DNA from: GYS-P2D sp964522505
GTDB lineage: Bacteria; Bacteroidota; Bacteroidia; Chitinophagales; Saprospiraceae
Direction: 5' to 3'
Length of the DNA: 64,000 bases
NCBI GenBank assembly: GCA_964522505.1
Contig: CAZFWJ010000010.1
Location: forward strand, 13,952-77,951
A program made the translations under genes and the position numbers. Of the stretch, positions 8,237-18,100 are shown piece after piece. Under the pieces are notes generated by a model, which ran no database searches, had not been told where the DNA came from, and saw only the letters and a program-made list of their open reading frames with translations. Every line of letters begins with the position of its first letter. Within the stretch, counting starts at the first letter, position 1.

Positions 8237-9742
8237 ATGATGAAAACGTTATACTTGCTCCTCACGGCGATGGTATCGCTTGTATGTGCTAATGTATCTG
8301 CACAACAACTTTATGATATCAGATTTCTACTTGATGATATAGATTGTGAAACTGGTCAGACGTGCTACTACGTACAGATTAAGAGTGGCGACGGTCAGGT
8401 TTGGAATCTGGCGGGTCAAAACTACCGTATATTCTATGACGCATCGACGGCATCATATATAAGTGGTTCAGTAACATCAGAATTGCCTGCGGCGCAGTAT
8501 TCAGCACCACTAGTAACCTCTGATCAACAGAATGTCGATGCATCGGCATTTCCTGGGGACTTACCATTTTCCGCCACATTGAGTTTCTTCAACTATTCGA
8601 TCGACTTAATGAACTTATCAAGTGGTGGTATAAACTTACCGGCAGATGGTGAGTGGATGACGACATCGAGACTATGTTTTGATGTGCCTCAAAGTGCGCT
8701 CGAAGACGGATCCGAATGCCTCAATCTAGTATGGGCACGAATGGGCCGAACAGATGAGTTCGCAACGGCATTTGTGGAGATTTCACAATGGATATCGATG
8801 AATAACACTGCAGAGGCAGTCGGTAATGTATTCGATGACTTAGATGAAAATGATGGATCTCAAGCATGCCTCACAACCGAATGTGATCCTAATGCAGGAA
8901 GCAATGAGAATACTACCGCAACTTGTAGCGATAACTTAGATAATGACAATGATGGTTTAGTAGACTGTGCGGATGATAGTTGTGCTAATGTTGCTCCATG
9001 TACTCCTGAAGAAAATACTTACGATATAAACTTAGCACTGTCTTCAGTAGATTGTTTAACCGGAACAGCCTGTTATGACGTACAGTTAATGTCCTCAGGA
9101 AACTCCAATTTTACGCTTGGAGATCAGAATTATCGCTTGTTCTACAACTCTGGAGTGGGATCATTCACCTCTGTAGTTAGCAGGTTGGACAACGCATTTC
9201 AACCCGCGACCTTGTCAAATGGAACGCCTATTGAAAATCAGAATGCTGCAGGGGTTGGTGACTTGGATTTCGACGCTGACTTGGGATTTGTTGACTTCTC
9301 TATAAACCTCGTTAGTCAGAATGCAGGAAGTGATGACATAATTAGCACAAATGCATTTACAACCACGGCTGAGATTTGCTTTGTAGTCTCAGAGGAGGCG
9401 ATAGGAAACGCTGATGTATGTTTTGAGACAGCATGGGCGCGAACAGAACTAACAGGAGTATATAATCCGTCTGAACTAGAAGTTGAAGAGTGGATCAATC
9501 CATCAGAGACAAGGGAACTTGCTCCTACATCATTTAACGATCTATCCTCATCAAGTGGTAATGCAGCATGTTTTGACGTGTCATGTGATGATTCCCCAAC
9601 AGAAGTTGGTTCAGTTGCATGTCAAGATGGTATGGACAACGACAATGATGGATTAGTAGATTGTCTTGATCCTAACTGTAGTGAAGTAGCTGAATGTGCC
9701 AATACTTGCGCTGCTCAAGCACCAGTATTAAGCGGCAACTAA
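8237..9742 (+). CDS. Secreted protein with two ~220-residue repeats and DNDxDGLVDC motifs
   Basis: 501 residues from ATG 8237 (TTG 8201 in frame is unlikely). The signal peptide is MMKTLYLLLTAMVSLVCANVSAQ. Two homologous halves each start with a YDI..L..DC.TG..CY.VQ segment, contain an NYR.FY strand, and end with a Cys-rich loop: CSDNLDNDNDGLVDCADDSC and CQDGMDNDNDGLVDCLDPNC. The Asp/Asn-rich loops resemble the MopE-type or thrombospondin-3-like calcium loops found in secreted proteins of Bacteroidota and Myxococcota. It ends soon after the second loop with no recognisable T9SS sorting domain, unlike its downstream neighbour. Function unknown; probably surface or extracellular, calcium binding inferred. 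Confidence 0.7.
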   Translation: MMKTLYLLLTAMVSLVCANVSAQQLYDIRFLLDDIDCETGQTCYYVQIKSGDGQVWNLAGQNYRIFYDASTASYISGSVTSELPAAQYSAPLVTSDQQNVDASAFPGDLPFSATLSFFNYSIDLMNLSSGGINLPADGEWMTTSRLCFDVPQSALEDGSECLNLVWARMGRTDEFATAFVEISQWISMNNTAEAVGNVFDDLDENDGSQACLTTECDPNAGSNENTTATCSDNLDNDNDGLVDCADDSCANVAPCTPEENTYDINLALSSVDCLTGTACYDVQLMSSGNSNFTLGDQNYRLFYNSGVGSFTSVVSRLDNAFQPATLSNGTPIENQNAAGVGDLDFDADLGFVDFSINLVSQNAGSDDIISTNAFTTTAEICFVVSEEAIGNADVCFETAWARTELTGVYNPSELEVEEWINPSETRELAPTSFNDLSSSSGNAACFDVSCDDSPTEVGSVACQDGMDNDNDGLVDCLDPNCSEVAECANTCAAQAPVLSGN

Positions 9743-9894
9743 TAATAAGATTATATCACACTCATAGACAAGCATAAGTAATGATGAGCGGGAATAAAGT
9801 AATGAAGACTACATTAAGCTTTGAGCAGCATCAGAACTCATGCCTGATTGAACATACTTCTACCCTTAAGCAGGGTGACAAAAGATTTATCAAC

Positions 9895-12450
9895 ATGATT
9901 AGATATATACTCTTTCCGATAATAATCTTATTGAGTATAAACACTCAGTCATTTGCTCAAAATTGCGATTTCCAAACTGGGGTTGTAAGCTTTGATGCAA
10001 GAGGAGGAAATACTACAAGTTTATATAATACACAATACGCATTGACTAATTTAAATGGAGACATTCTCCAGATCAGTGATGAAACCAGTTTTATAATTGA
10101 TGACCAGGGCTATTTTGCAGTGTTTGCTGTCAACTATCTGAATACTGGTCAAATCGTTGATCTCGAAGTTGGCAGTAATATAAATATCGTTGCTGGCGAC
10201 TGTGTTGATATCAGTGCGCCAATCACATTTTCTGTATGTGAGGCCTTGGAACCATGTAATTACTGTGTAGGTGAAAATGTAGTCTTAGACGCCACTGGAG
10301 GTACAAATGACCCTGACTTCACGACAGTTTATGTACTAGTCAATGATAATGGTGAAATCGTAGCAATAGAAGACAATCCAGAGTTTGGCATGCTAGAAGA
10401 AGGCGTATTTGCAGCCTTTGCAATTACATTTGAGACTGCAGCAGGTATTAATGGGTTGGAGATAGGTGGGGCTTTGATAGATATCGAGTCGACTTGCCAT
10501 GATATAAGTGAAGGAATCATAGTCGATGTTTGTGAAATTCTTACACCAACTATATTCTTTGATCTTCAGGGATGTAACATTACTGAAACGGCCATATTAG
10601 CTGTTGAAGAAGGATTTGACAATGTGCTTTGGAGTACAGGATCAACAGAAACCTTTATTGTCGTAGATGCTAACCTACCGATGACATATACAGTCACGGT
10701 ATCTCTTGAATCTGGCTGTTCGGGTACAGCAAGTCAAGAAATTACAGGTAACGAGGTAGGAAGTATAGGAGATTTTGTTTGGGAAGATAATAATGGTAAT
10801 GGTCTACAGGATCCTAATGAATCAGGTGTGAACGGTGTCACGGTAAATCTCTTTGCAGATTTCAATAATGATGGACAGCCAGATATTCCAGATTTCCCTT
10901 CATGTACTACCACAACGAGCAATAACCCTACAACTGGCGAGCCTGGATATTACAGCTTTGATGTATACGAGGCATCATACGTTGTACAGTTCGTGGCTCC
11001 TGACGGTTTCACTTTTACACCGCAAGCTCAGGGAGGAGATCGGACTATCGATAGTGATGTTAATCCTACGACAGGATTGAGTAATACAATTGCAATTAAC
11101 GCAGGACAAAATATATTGGACATTGATGCAGGATTTTTCACCACCAGTGGTTTTGGAGGTGTAGTATTTAATGATGCCAATGCCAACGGTATCTTTGATG
11201 ACGATGAGATGGGAATAGATGGTGTTGAAATTACTTTGTTTGATGTTAACGGAGCGGTGGTCGGCAATCTGACTACAAGCACCGATCCGACAACAGGTGA
11301 AGTTGGAGCTTACTGTTTTGATGATTTAGCGCCATCTGCATTTTTTGCGGAAATTACATTGCCAGATGGTAACGTGTTAAGTCCAGCGAATAGCAGAAGT
11401 GATGATGATGTGGACAGTGATGCCGATGAGTCAAATGGTCCAAATACGACAAGCACATTTGATATTGCTCCTGGTGTAAAAACAGATAATGTAGACTTTG
11501 GAACATACGAGGGAGGCATGATCTGCGGACTAGTTTGGCAGGAGACAGGTGCTGAAGAAAATTCAGTATATAACAACGGTGTTGATACCCCTCTAGAAGG
11601 TACGCAGCTTGAGCTAGTCAGTCTAGACAATGATAATGCAGTTATACAAGTAGCAACTACCGACGCAGATGGTAGATACTGTTTTACAGCGGTACCTACT
11701 GGATCATTCCAAGTGCGTCCACGAGCGTCAAGTTCAGCTGACAGCTATGTAGAGCAGGGTATAGGAGATGATCCTTTATTGGATAGCGATATTGATCCGA
11801 ATACGATAACATCTGATGTCTTCTTCTTGGACCCAGGAGAACAGTTGTTCGGTATAAATGCTGGATTGAGATTTGGTGCTTTACCTATCGACCTGATCAG
11901 CTTTACAGGATTTTGGGACAGGGGATTTGATGAGATTGTATTGGAGTGGTCTACAGCAGTAGAGATCAATAATGAGAAGTTTGTAATCGAACGTGTTGTT
12001 GGAGAGTCTGGAAATTTTGAAGAAATAGGCGAAGTCTCAGGTGCAGGCAATAGCACTTCCGTCATAAGCTATACGCTTTCTGATGAAAACATTGCCCTCA
12101 GTGCTAATTACTACTATAGATTGAAGCAAGTCGATTTTGATGGAGGGTTTGAATATTCTGATATCATAGTTGTTACTGTTGAACGCAATGAGTCTGTGGC
12201 ATTTAATATCTATCCTAATCCAGCTGTTAACTTCGTAACAGTCGACGTGACACTCCAAGCAGGAGCTCTTGCCAGTGCTTATCTGACAGATATTAGAGGG
12301 AGAGTGATTAAGGTATGGTCAGATCAAGGAATTTACAAGAACAATAGTACCCTGACATTAAGCATAGATGAAGTGCCATTAGGCCAATATATGTTGTCTG
12401 TTAAAGTAGGAACAGAAGTACACAATTCATTGCTGCTTGTCACCAAATAG
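9895..12450 (+). CDS. T9SS-sorted surface protein with SdrD-B-like repeats
   Basis: 851 residues from ATG 9895, chosen because MIRYILFPIIILLSINTQSFAQ is a clean signal peptide; ATG 9781 in frame would add 38 polar residues before it. Residues ~23-210 contain two ~100-residue Cys-containing repeats (NGDILQI... and NGEIVAI... with ...FAVFAVNY/FAAFAITF). Three Cna-B/SdrD-B type repeats follow (GSIGDFVWEDNNGNGLQDPN; GFGGVVFNDANANGIFDDDE; MICGLVWQETGAEENSVYNN), then a fibronectin-like segment IDLISFTGFWDRGFDEIVLE and the type A sorting domain NIYPNPAVNFVTVDV near the C-terminus. Likely exported by T9SS and cell-surface attached; adhesin-like role inferred. A perfect terminator follows. Confidence 0.85.
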   Translation: MIRYILFPIIILLSINTQSFAQNCDFQTGVVSFDARGGNTTSLYNTQYALTNLNGDILQISDETSFIIDDQGYFAVFAVNYLNTGQIVDLEVGSNINIVAGDCVDISAPITFSVCEALEPCNYCVGENVVLDATGGTNDPDFTTVYVLVNDNGEIVAIEDNPEFGMLEEGVFAAFAITFETAAGINGLEIGGALIDIESTCHDISEGIIVDVCEILTPTIFFDLQGCNITETAILAVEEGFDNVLWSTGSTETFIVVDANLPMTYTVTVSLESGCSGTASQEITGNEVGSIGDFVWEDNNGNGLQDPNESGVNGVTVNLFADFNNDGQPDIPDFPSCTTTTSNNPTTGEPGYYSFDVYEASYVVQFVAPDGFTFTPQAQGGDRTIDSDVNPTTGLSNTIAINAGQNILDIDAGFFTTSGFGGVVFNDANANGIFDDDEMGIDGVEITLFDVNGAVVGNLTTSTDPTTGEVGAYCFDDLAPSAFFAEITLPDGNVLSPANSRSDDDVDSDADESNGPNTTSTFDIAPGVKTDNVDFGTYEGGMICGLVWQETGAEENSVYNNGVDTPLEGTQLELVSLDNDNAVIQVATTDADGRYCFTAVPTGSFQVRPRASSSADSYVEQGIGDDPLLDSDIDPNTITSDVFFLDPGEQLFGINAGLRFGALPIDLISFTGFWDRGFDEIVLEWSTAVEINNEKFVIERVVGESGNFEEIGEVSGAGNSTSVISYTLSDENIALSANYYYRLKQVDFDGGFEYSDIIVVTVERNESVAFNIYPNPAVNFVTVDVTLQAGALASAYLTDIRGRVIKVWSDQGIYKNNSTLTLSIDEVPLGQYMLSVKVGTEVHNSLLLVTK

Positions 12451-12474
12451 GTATTGAAATACTCACTAAGAACT

Positions 12475-12510
12475 AAAAGAGGCTTAGCATTCATATGCTA
12501 AGCCTCTTTT
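12475..12510. terminator. Strong bidirectional rho-independent terminator
   Basis: Perfect 15-bp stem AAAAGAGGCTTAGCA/TGCTAAGCCTCTTTT with a six-base loop (TTCATA). A-tract and T-tract on the two flanks make it work for both converging genes. Confidence 0.92.
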
Positions 12511-12534
12511 CTATTTATGAGATAGACTCCCTTA

Positions 12535-12948
12535 CTAGCAATAGGCGTTAAAGGCTTCTTTTAAATTGTTAGAGATCATCTCAGCTGTTCGTCCTTCTAT
12601 ATGATGTCTCTCGAGCATATGAACTAATCTTCCATCTTTAAATAATGCTATTGCAGGTGAAGATGGTGGATACGGCAATAACATTTCACGTGCCGCATCT
12701 ACTGCTTCTCGGTCTACACCAGCGAACACTGTGGCACAGGTGCTAGGTCGTTTTTCATTCTGTAAGGACATCTTAGCACCAGGTCGAGCATTAGCAGCTG
12801 CGCAGCCACAAACAGAATTTACTACTAGCATAAGCGTCCCTTTGGTGTTTTCTATCGTATTCTTAACCTCAGGAGCAGACTTTAGGCCTTTAAAACCAAA
12901 ATCTGTAAGATCTTTGGCCATTGGAATTGTTAGTTCTACAGGATACAT
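12535..12948 (-). CDS. Bacilliredoxin, BrxA/BrxB family (YphP/YqiW-like)
   Basis: 137-residue thioredoxin-fold protein with the family's atypical CGC active site (C47-G48-C49 in NSVCGCAAANARPG) and the conserved RPSTCATVFAGVD and PPSSPAIALFKDG segments. In Firmicutes these proteins remove bacillithiol from proteins; many Bacteroidota carry homologues and some make bacillithiol, so a de-thiolation role is probable but the cofactor here is inferred. No signal peptide. Transcribed alone toward the terminator at 12475-12510. Confidence 0.92.
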   Translation of the reverse strand: MYPVELTIPMAKDLTDFGFKGLKSAPEVKNTIENTKGTLMLVVNSVCGCAAANARPGAKMSLQNEKRPSTCATVFAGVDREAVDAAREMLLPYPPSSPAIALFKDGRLVHMLERHHIEGRTAEMISNNLKEAFNAYC

Positions 12949-13051
12949 ATTTACTGTCTTTTTTAAGTAATTAATCGCAATTAAAACAGTTATGACTATT
13001 TATGCAAGTACAAAGTTGTATTTACTAAAATTATACCTTTCTAAATTGATT

Positions 13052-13930
13052 ATGAGAATTCTAACTACGCTATTCTGTTGTCTTGCTATTTCAGGTTTGT
13101 TTGGCCAATATGGGAGTGAGGAAGATGACGATATAATTCAGACATTCAGACATACACGTATTATAAATGCACACTCTGTTGAGACCTTGCCGGCAAGGAA
13201 GTTAGACTTTAGGATCGTGCACAGGTTTGGGGACTTAGTAGGCTCTAATGGTGGCTTTAGGACGTTTTATGGATTAGAGCGAGCTGCAGATGTTTCAATA
13301 GGATTTGAGTATGGCATATCTGACAATGTGATGATAGGGATCAGTCGTACTGCAGGTGCAGGCCCCATTAGACAAAATCTCAATGGCTTATTCAAGACTA
13401 AGTTTGTCAGTCAAAAAGAGAATGGATCTCCGTTTAGCTTAGCACTTAATGCCATTAGTACTTACACGACTCAAGAAGCTAGCCCCTTGGATAACCAACT
13501 AACTTCATTTACTAAACAAGCGCATAGACTATCATATAACCTTGGTCTTCATGCTGCACGTAAATTCTCTGATGCGTTTTCATTTCAATTAGGAGGATCA
13601 TGGACGTACAGAAACTTAGTTGATACAGGCGATCAAAATGACATATTTGCTGTCCACGGCGGAATGAGAATACAGGTTACTAAGGCGTTTGGGTTAATTT
13701 TTGAGGCTGTGGTACCATTGCAAGATGGACTTAGAGAGGGAACTACTGATTATGTTGCGCCGTTAGCAATAGGGTTCGAGTTTGATACCAGTGGTGGACA
13801 CGTCTTTCAGCTAAACCTGACGAATAATCGTGGCATATCGGAGACAGACTTTATTCCATATACTACTAGTAGATGGGAGGATGGCTCCTTCAGATTAGGA
13901 TTTACGATTTCAAGATTATTTAGTCTTTAA
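13052..13930 (+). CDS. DUF5777-type outer-membrane beta-barrel protein
   Basis: 292 residues from ATG 13052; the earlier in-frame ATG 12992 would add 20 residues before the signal peptide MRILTTLFCCLAISGLFGQ. Mature protein begins with an acidic EEDDD stretch and then alternating strands with ARKLDFRIVHRFGDL, VSIGFEYGISDNVMIGISRT and a final FRLGFTISRLFSL, an aromatic C-terminal strand typical of outer-membrane barrels. DUF5777 family genes often stand beside c-type cytochrome genes, and here the next gene (one base away) encodes a di-heme cytochrome, so the pair probably works in periplasmic electron transfer or its outer-membrane support. Confidence 0.75.
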   Translation: MRILTTLFCCLAISGLFGQYGSEEDDDIIQTFRHTRIINAHSVETLPARKLDFRIVHRFGDLVGSNGGFRTFYGLERAADVSIGFEYGISDNVMIGISRTAGAGPIRQNLNGLFKTKFVSQKENGSPFSLALNAISTYTTQEASPLDNQLTSFTKQAHRLSYNLGLHAARKFSDAFSFQLGGSWTYRNLVDTGDQNDIFAVHGGMRIQVTKAFGLIFEAVVPLQDGLREGTTDYVAPLAIGFEFDTSGGHVFQLNLTNNRGISETDFIPYTTSRWEDGSFRLGFTISRLFSL

Positions 13931-13931
13931 T

Positions 13932-14951
13932 ATGATTAAGTACCTCATAATTACGATTATCGGATTGACCAGCATAGTTTTCGGAACTAGGGAGCTGACG
14001 TATACCTCTATTGATAGTGATGATACTGTATCGAGAGTGTTAGAAGCTCTAGGAGAAGATCTCTCCGATACAAAGCCTAAACTTAAAGGCAAGAGCAGTG
14101 CACAGATCGGCGAGGACATCATCCGCAATGGATTTTCTAAGCGAGAGGGTCTCAAAAAATCACGACGACAGAGCAAGCATTTTGTATGTACTTCATGTCA
14201 TAACCTCGAGCGAGAGGATCCAAATCTGAGCATCTCAGATCCTCAGGCACGATTAGATTATGTTATCGATAAAGGCATACCATTTCTTCAAGGGACTACA
14301 TTGCATGGTGCAGTAAACCGCACCTCATTTTATAATGATGACTATTATAAGAAGTACGGAGATCTTATAGAACCTGCTAAAAATGATATCCGTGGAGCAA
14401 TTCAACTGTGTGCTCAAGAGTGCGCCCAAGGTCGTGAGTTAAAAGATTGGGAGATAGAGTCTGTGCTTGCATATCTCTGGACAATCGAACTAAAAATAGG
14501 CGATTTGAACCTTGATGCGGAGGAGGTCGCAACGATAGAATCGGCGTTGAATAACTCGACAGATCAGAATGATGCTGTCAGTTTAATCAGAAGCAAGTAT
14601 CTACAGGGCTCTCCTGCCACCTTTCTAAAGCCTCCCGAAGACCGTAAGATTGGAACAGGACTCCCTGGTGACATTGACAATGGTAAGAAGCTCTATGATA
14701 GCAGTTGTCTACACTGCCACTATCAGAAGAGATATTCATTCTTACACTTGGATGACAATAAACTCAGTTTTAGGTATCTCAATAATGGTGCGTCAGGTTA
14801 TAATAGACACTCATTGTATCAGGTGACCCGATTTGGCACCTACTCTCTATATGGCAAGAAGTCCTATATGCCTAACTACACCGAAGAAAAGATGAGCGAT
14901 CAACAATTGGCAGACCTCCGGTCTTATATCCGGCACAGAGCACTACAGTAG
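13932..14951 (+). CDS. Di-heme c-type cytochrome
   Basis: 339-residue exported protein with an N-terminal hydrophobic segment (MIKYLIITIIGLTSIVFG). Two covalent heme sites: CTSCH at residues 86-90 and CLHCH at 259-263, so two cytochrome c domains. Between them lie GTTLHGAVNRTSFYNDDYY and a Cys pair QLCAQECAQG near 160-164 that may form a disulfide. This layout resembles two-domain periplasmic cytochromes with a SoxA/thiosulfate-dehydrogenase-like fold, but no sox genes are near, so the electron donor is unknown. It starts one base after the DUF5777 stop and is surely cotranscribed. A weak AGGCCA/TGGCCT hairpin (14990-15009) follows. Confidence 0.85.
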   Translation: MIKYLIITIIGLTSIVFGTRELTYTSIDSDDTVSRVLEALGEDLSDTKPKLKGKSSAQIGEDIIRNGFSKREGLKKSRRQSKHFVCTSCHNLEREDPNLSISDPQARLDYVIDKGIPFLQGTTLHGAVNRTSFYNDDYYKKYGDLIEPAKNDIRGAIQLCAQECAQGRELKDWEIESVLAYLWTIELKIGDLNLDAEEVATIESALNNSTDQNDAVSLIRSKYLQGSPATFLKPPEDRKIGTGLPGDIDNGKKLYDSSCLHCHYQKRYSFLHLDDNKLSFRYLNNGASGYNRHSLYQVTRFGTYSLYGKKSYMPNYTEEKMSDQQLADLRSYIRHRALQ

Positions 14952-15103
14952 AAGAGCGGAATCATATCATTCCAAAATTATAGCCCGTTAGGCCAATAAT
15001 ATATGGCCTTTGGCACAGAAGACTATGGGAAGAGGTGATATTTCAAGGTCGGAATTGTGATAAATAATTTTATCTTCATGGCACTGCCAAGCCGGGGAAT
15101 ATT

Positions 15104-18100
15104 ATGGCCATCAATTTTACAGAAAATACTTCTCAGAGTCTAGAGATCAGTTTCGTTCCGTCTATAGTCAAATCTCAATTAGCCCAGTATCCCAACTGGG
15201 AGATTGGAGATTCTTTAGACAACGACCATGCTGCTGTTCTATGGTTGGATATTTGCAATTTCTCTCCTCTTTGTAATCGTCTGTTGGATGATAAAAAAGA
15301 AGGAGTGGAGAAGATCACCCGCATTCTAAATAAGCATTTTGATTATCTATTAGACGAAATCACAAGTTATGGCGGGCAACCATGGTTTTTCGTTGGAGAC
15401 GGTCTGATGTCCGCATGGACTTGCAAGAAGAGCGAAATAGGAGAACATCTCCAAAAGGCAGTAGCTTGCGCTAACCAGATTTTAATGAATAATAGGTCTG
15501 TAGATGACGCTGATAATCTACTGGCCTCTCACTATAACATCACGCATGGTAGCTGGAGTATGATTGAGCTTAATAGCGCCAAGAATAAAAAGCTCTTGGG
15601 ATTTGGTGGAGAGGTATTTGAGTCGCTAAAAATTCTTTCTCTAGAGAGAAAACCCGACCATATTCTAATTGCGAATGATGCCTTAGAACACATAGAGACG
15701 CCCATTGAGCATACCAGACTCAGTGCGCACAGTTCATTAATACTGAGTTATCCTAATGTCGTTCCGCAGGGACCAGTATCTAATGAAAACTTGAGTTCAG
15801 AAGTCGTTCAAAAATTAAAAGCGTTCATTCCTATCACACTATCTTTTCCATTAAATAGGGACCGTTTAAAATGGATTGCCGAAGTGCGACCTGTGACAAA
15901 TATATTTGTTCGATTACGATTTGAAGGAGATGATTCTAATGGCGCTGACTTAAAGAAATTAAAGAGTTTGACAGACTTGGCTTCACCTATGATAACCAAG
16001 CATGGTGGAATTTTGTCACAAGTGTGGAAGGACGAGAAGGATTCAAACATGCTGATTTGTTTTGGCCCTCCTCCTTCGGCTCATAGAGATAATCCAATTC
16101 GAGCAGTACGGTTAGCCATGGCACTGCTCGCTGTGATTAGAGAGTCGGGTTATCATGTTGGTATAGGAGTATGCACTGGTAAGGCCTATTGTGGACTTCT
16201 AGGAAATGAAATATTTAGGCAATACACTACTATAGGAGATTCAGTCAATCTAAGCGCAAGACTTTCTAATGTAAAGGACAATCATATTTCCTGTGGTCCG
16301 CATACCTACGCAGTGACTAAGCATGTAATTGATTATGATGGACCATCTCTTCACGATATAAAAGGGCTTGAGGAACAGGTAGCCGTGTACCTGCCAAAGG
16401 GAGATCTGATAAATCAGGACAAAAACACTATAGCCAATGAAGCGATAGGAAGAAACCAGGAATTAGCTGCGCTCAAAGATCTATTCATAGATGTGCAGAA
16501 TGGGTCCAACCATATGGTCATAGTGGAAGGAGAAAGCGGTATGGGCAAGAGCCAGTTACTTGGTGACCTTAGTAGGATAATATCTAGCACCAGTAATACC
16601 AATCACTATTTAATCACCTCTGATAGTGTGAATAAGGATGTTCCCTACAGATTATGGAGAAGTGTTTTTGCCGATATACTTGGATTTAGTAACATCAAAC
16701 CTGCTCATCTGCAAGATGAGATCATCAATAACTTGGAGCAAAAATTTGGTGATGATGCTACCTTCATAAATATTGTTTTACAAACATCTATAGCAGAGAA
16801 TGAAAAATTCCTTAATCTAACAGCAGCACAGAGAATCCAAGCTACGCATGACTTCTTATTGTCTCTCCTAATAGATGCGTGTCATGACAGAGGACTAGTA
16901 CTATTGATAGATAGGGCACAATGGATGGATGAAAGTTCATGGAGTCTACTACGTGCTGCCTTGCGAGAGGTCCATGGATTAATGGCAGTAATGGCTCTCC
17001 TAAACTTAGATGCTTTTCCTCACCCTTTAGGCCAACTCCAGTCTGAAAATGACCTAAAGCAAATCAAACTTCTTTCCCTAGACGACACCTCCATTAATAA
17101 GATTCTCTGCAGAGAATTAAGTGTTAATGAGCTAGATGAGAGCTTGTTGAAGTTGATAAAAAATCGAGCTAAAGGGAACCCATTTTTTAGCATCGAGTTA
17201 CTAAACTCTCTCAAGGTACAGGATCTGTTATCTATTGATGACGGTGTATGCAAGCTCATCAAAGGAGCTGTGATAGATGATATTGCGCTACCCGAAACAG
17301 TCAGAGGCGCCGTAAGGATGAGGATTGATTCGCTGACCCCAGGGTCGCAACTGTCAATTAAAGTAGGCAGTATCGTAGGTGATCGATTTAGTAAGGAAAT
17401 CGTTAAGAATATTTACCCAATAGCTGCTGAGAGAAATAGCGTTCCATTATTCTTAAATGACGCAAGAAAGTCTGGATTTATCAAGGAGATGCCTGTTGAT
17501 AATATAACGGGTTATGGATTTAACAATAGGGCAACCGCAGAGGTGGCCTATGAAATGACACTAGCTGAACATAGAAGGATCCTTCATAAAGCAAGTGCTG
17601 AGTGGTATGAAGAGAAGTTTAAAGAAGCAATGCATCCCTATTATGTGCTATTGGCACATCACTGGAAGGAAGCAGGCAATAAGATTAAAGCATCAGAATA
17701 TTTAGAATTAGAGTGCCATAAATTAACAAGTGCAGCTTACACTAAAGAAGCCATAGAATTTGGCATAAGGGGTCTCAATTTGTTTGATTTTAAGATCAAT
17801 CCTGATCCTGCAGTTATAGAATCTCAGATTGGTGAAGCATTCGGTCAAGTACAACAGATAATAGGTGACAAGTCTATTGAGGACTTTTATAAGATCAAGA
17901 ACCTTGAGGACCCCTTACTAGAGAGATTTATCGTGATGCTGACACACATAGCACCAAATATGTATGTCGGTGGGCGATTGGACATTTTTGCATTGCTTAG
18001 TCTTCTTGGTCTAAAGACTTCTTTAGAAAAAGGTGTCTCAGATGCGACTGCGGATGTCTATAGCATGTATGCCATAGTATATAGAGGTGTAACTGGAGAT

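Noticed and set aside
9781..9894. Longer N-terminus for the T9SS protein
   Set aside because: The signal peptide starts at ATG 9895; an extra 38 polar residues before it would block export.
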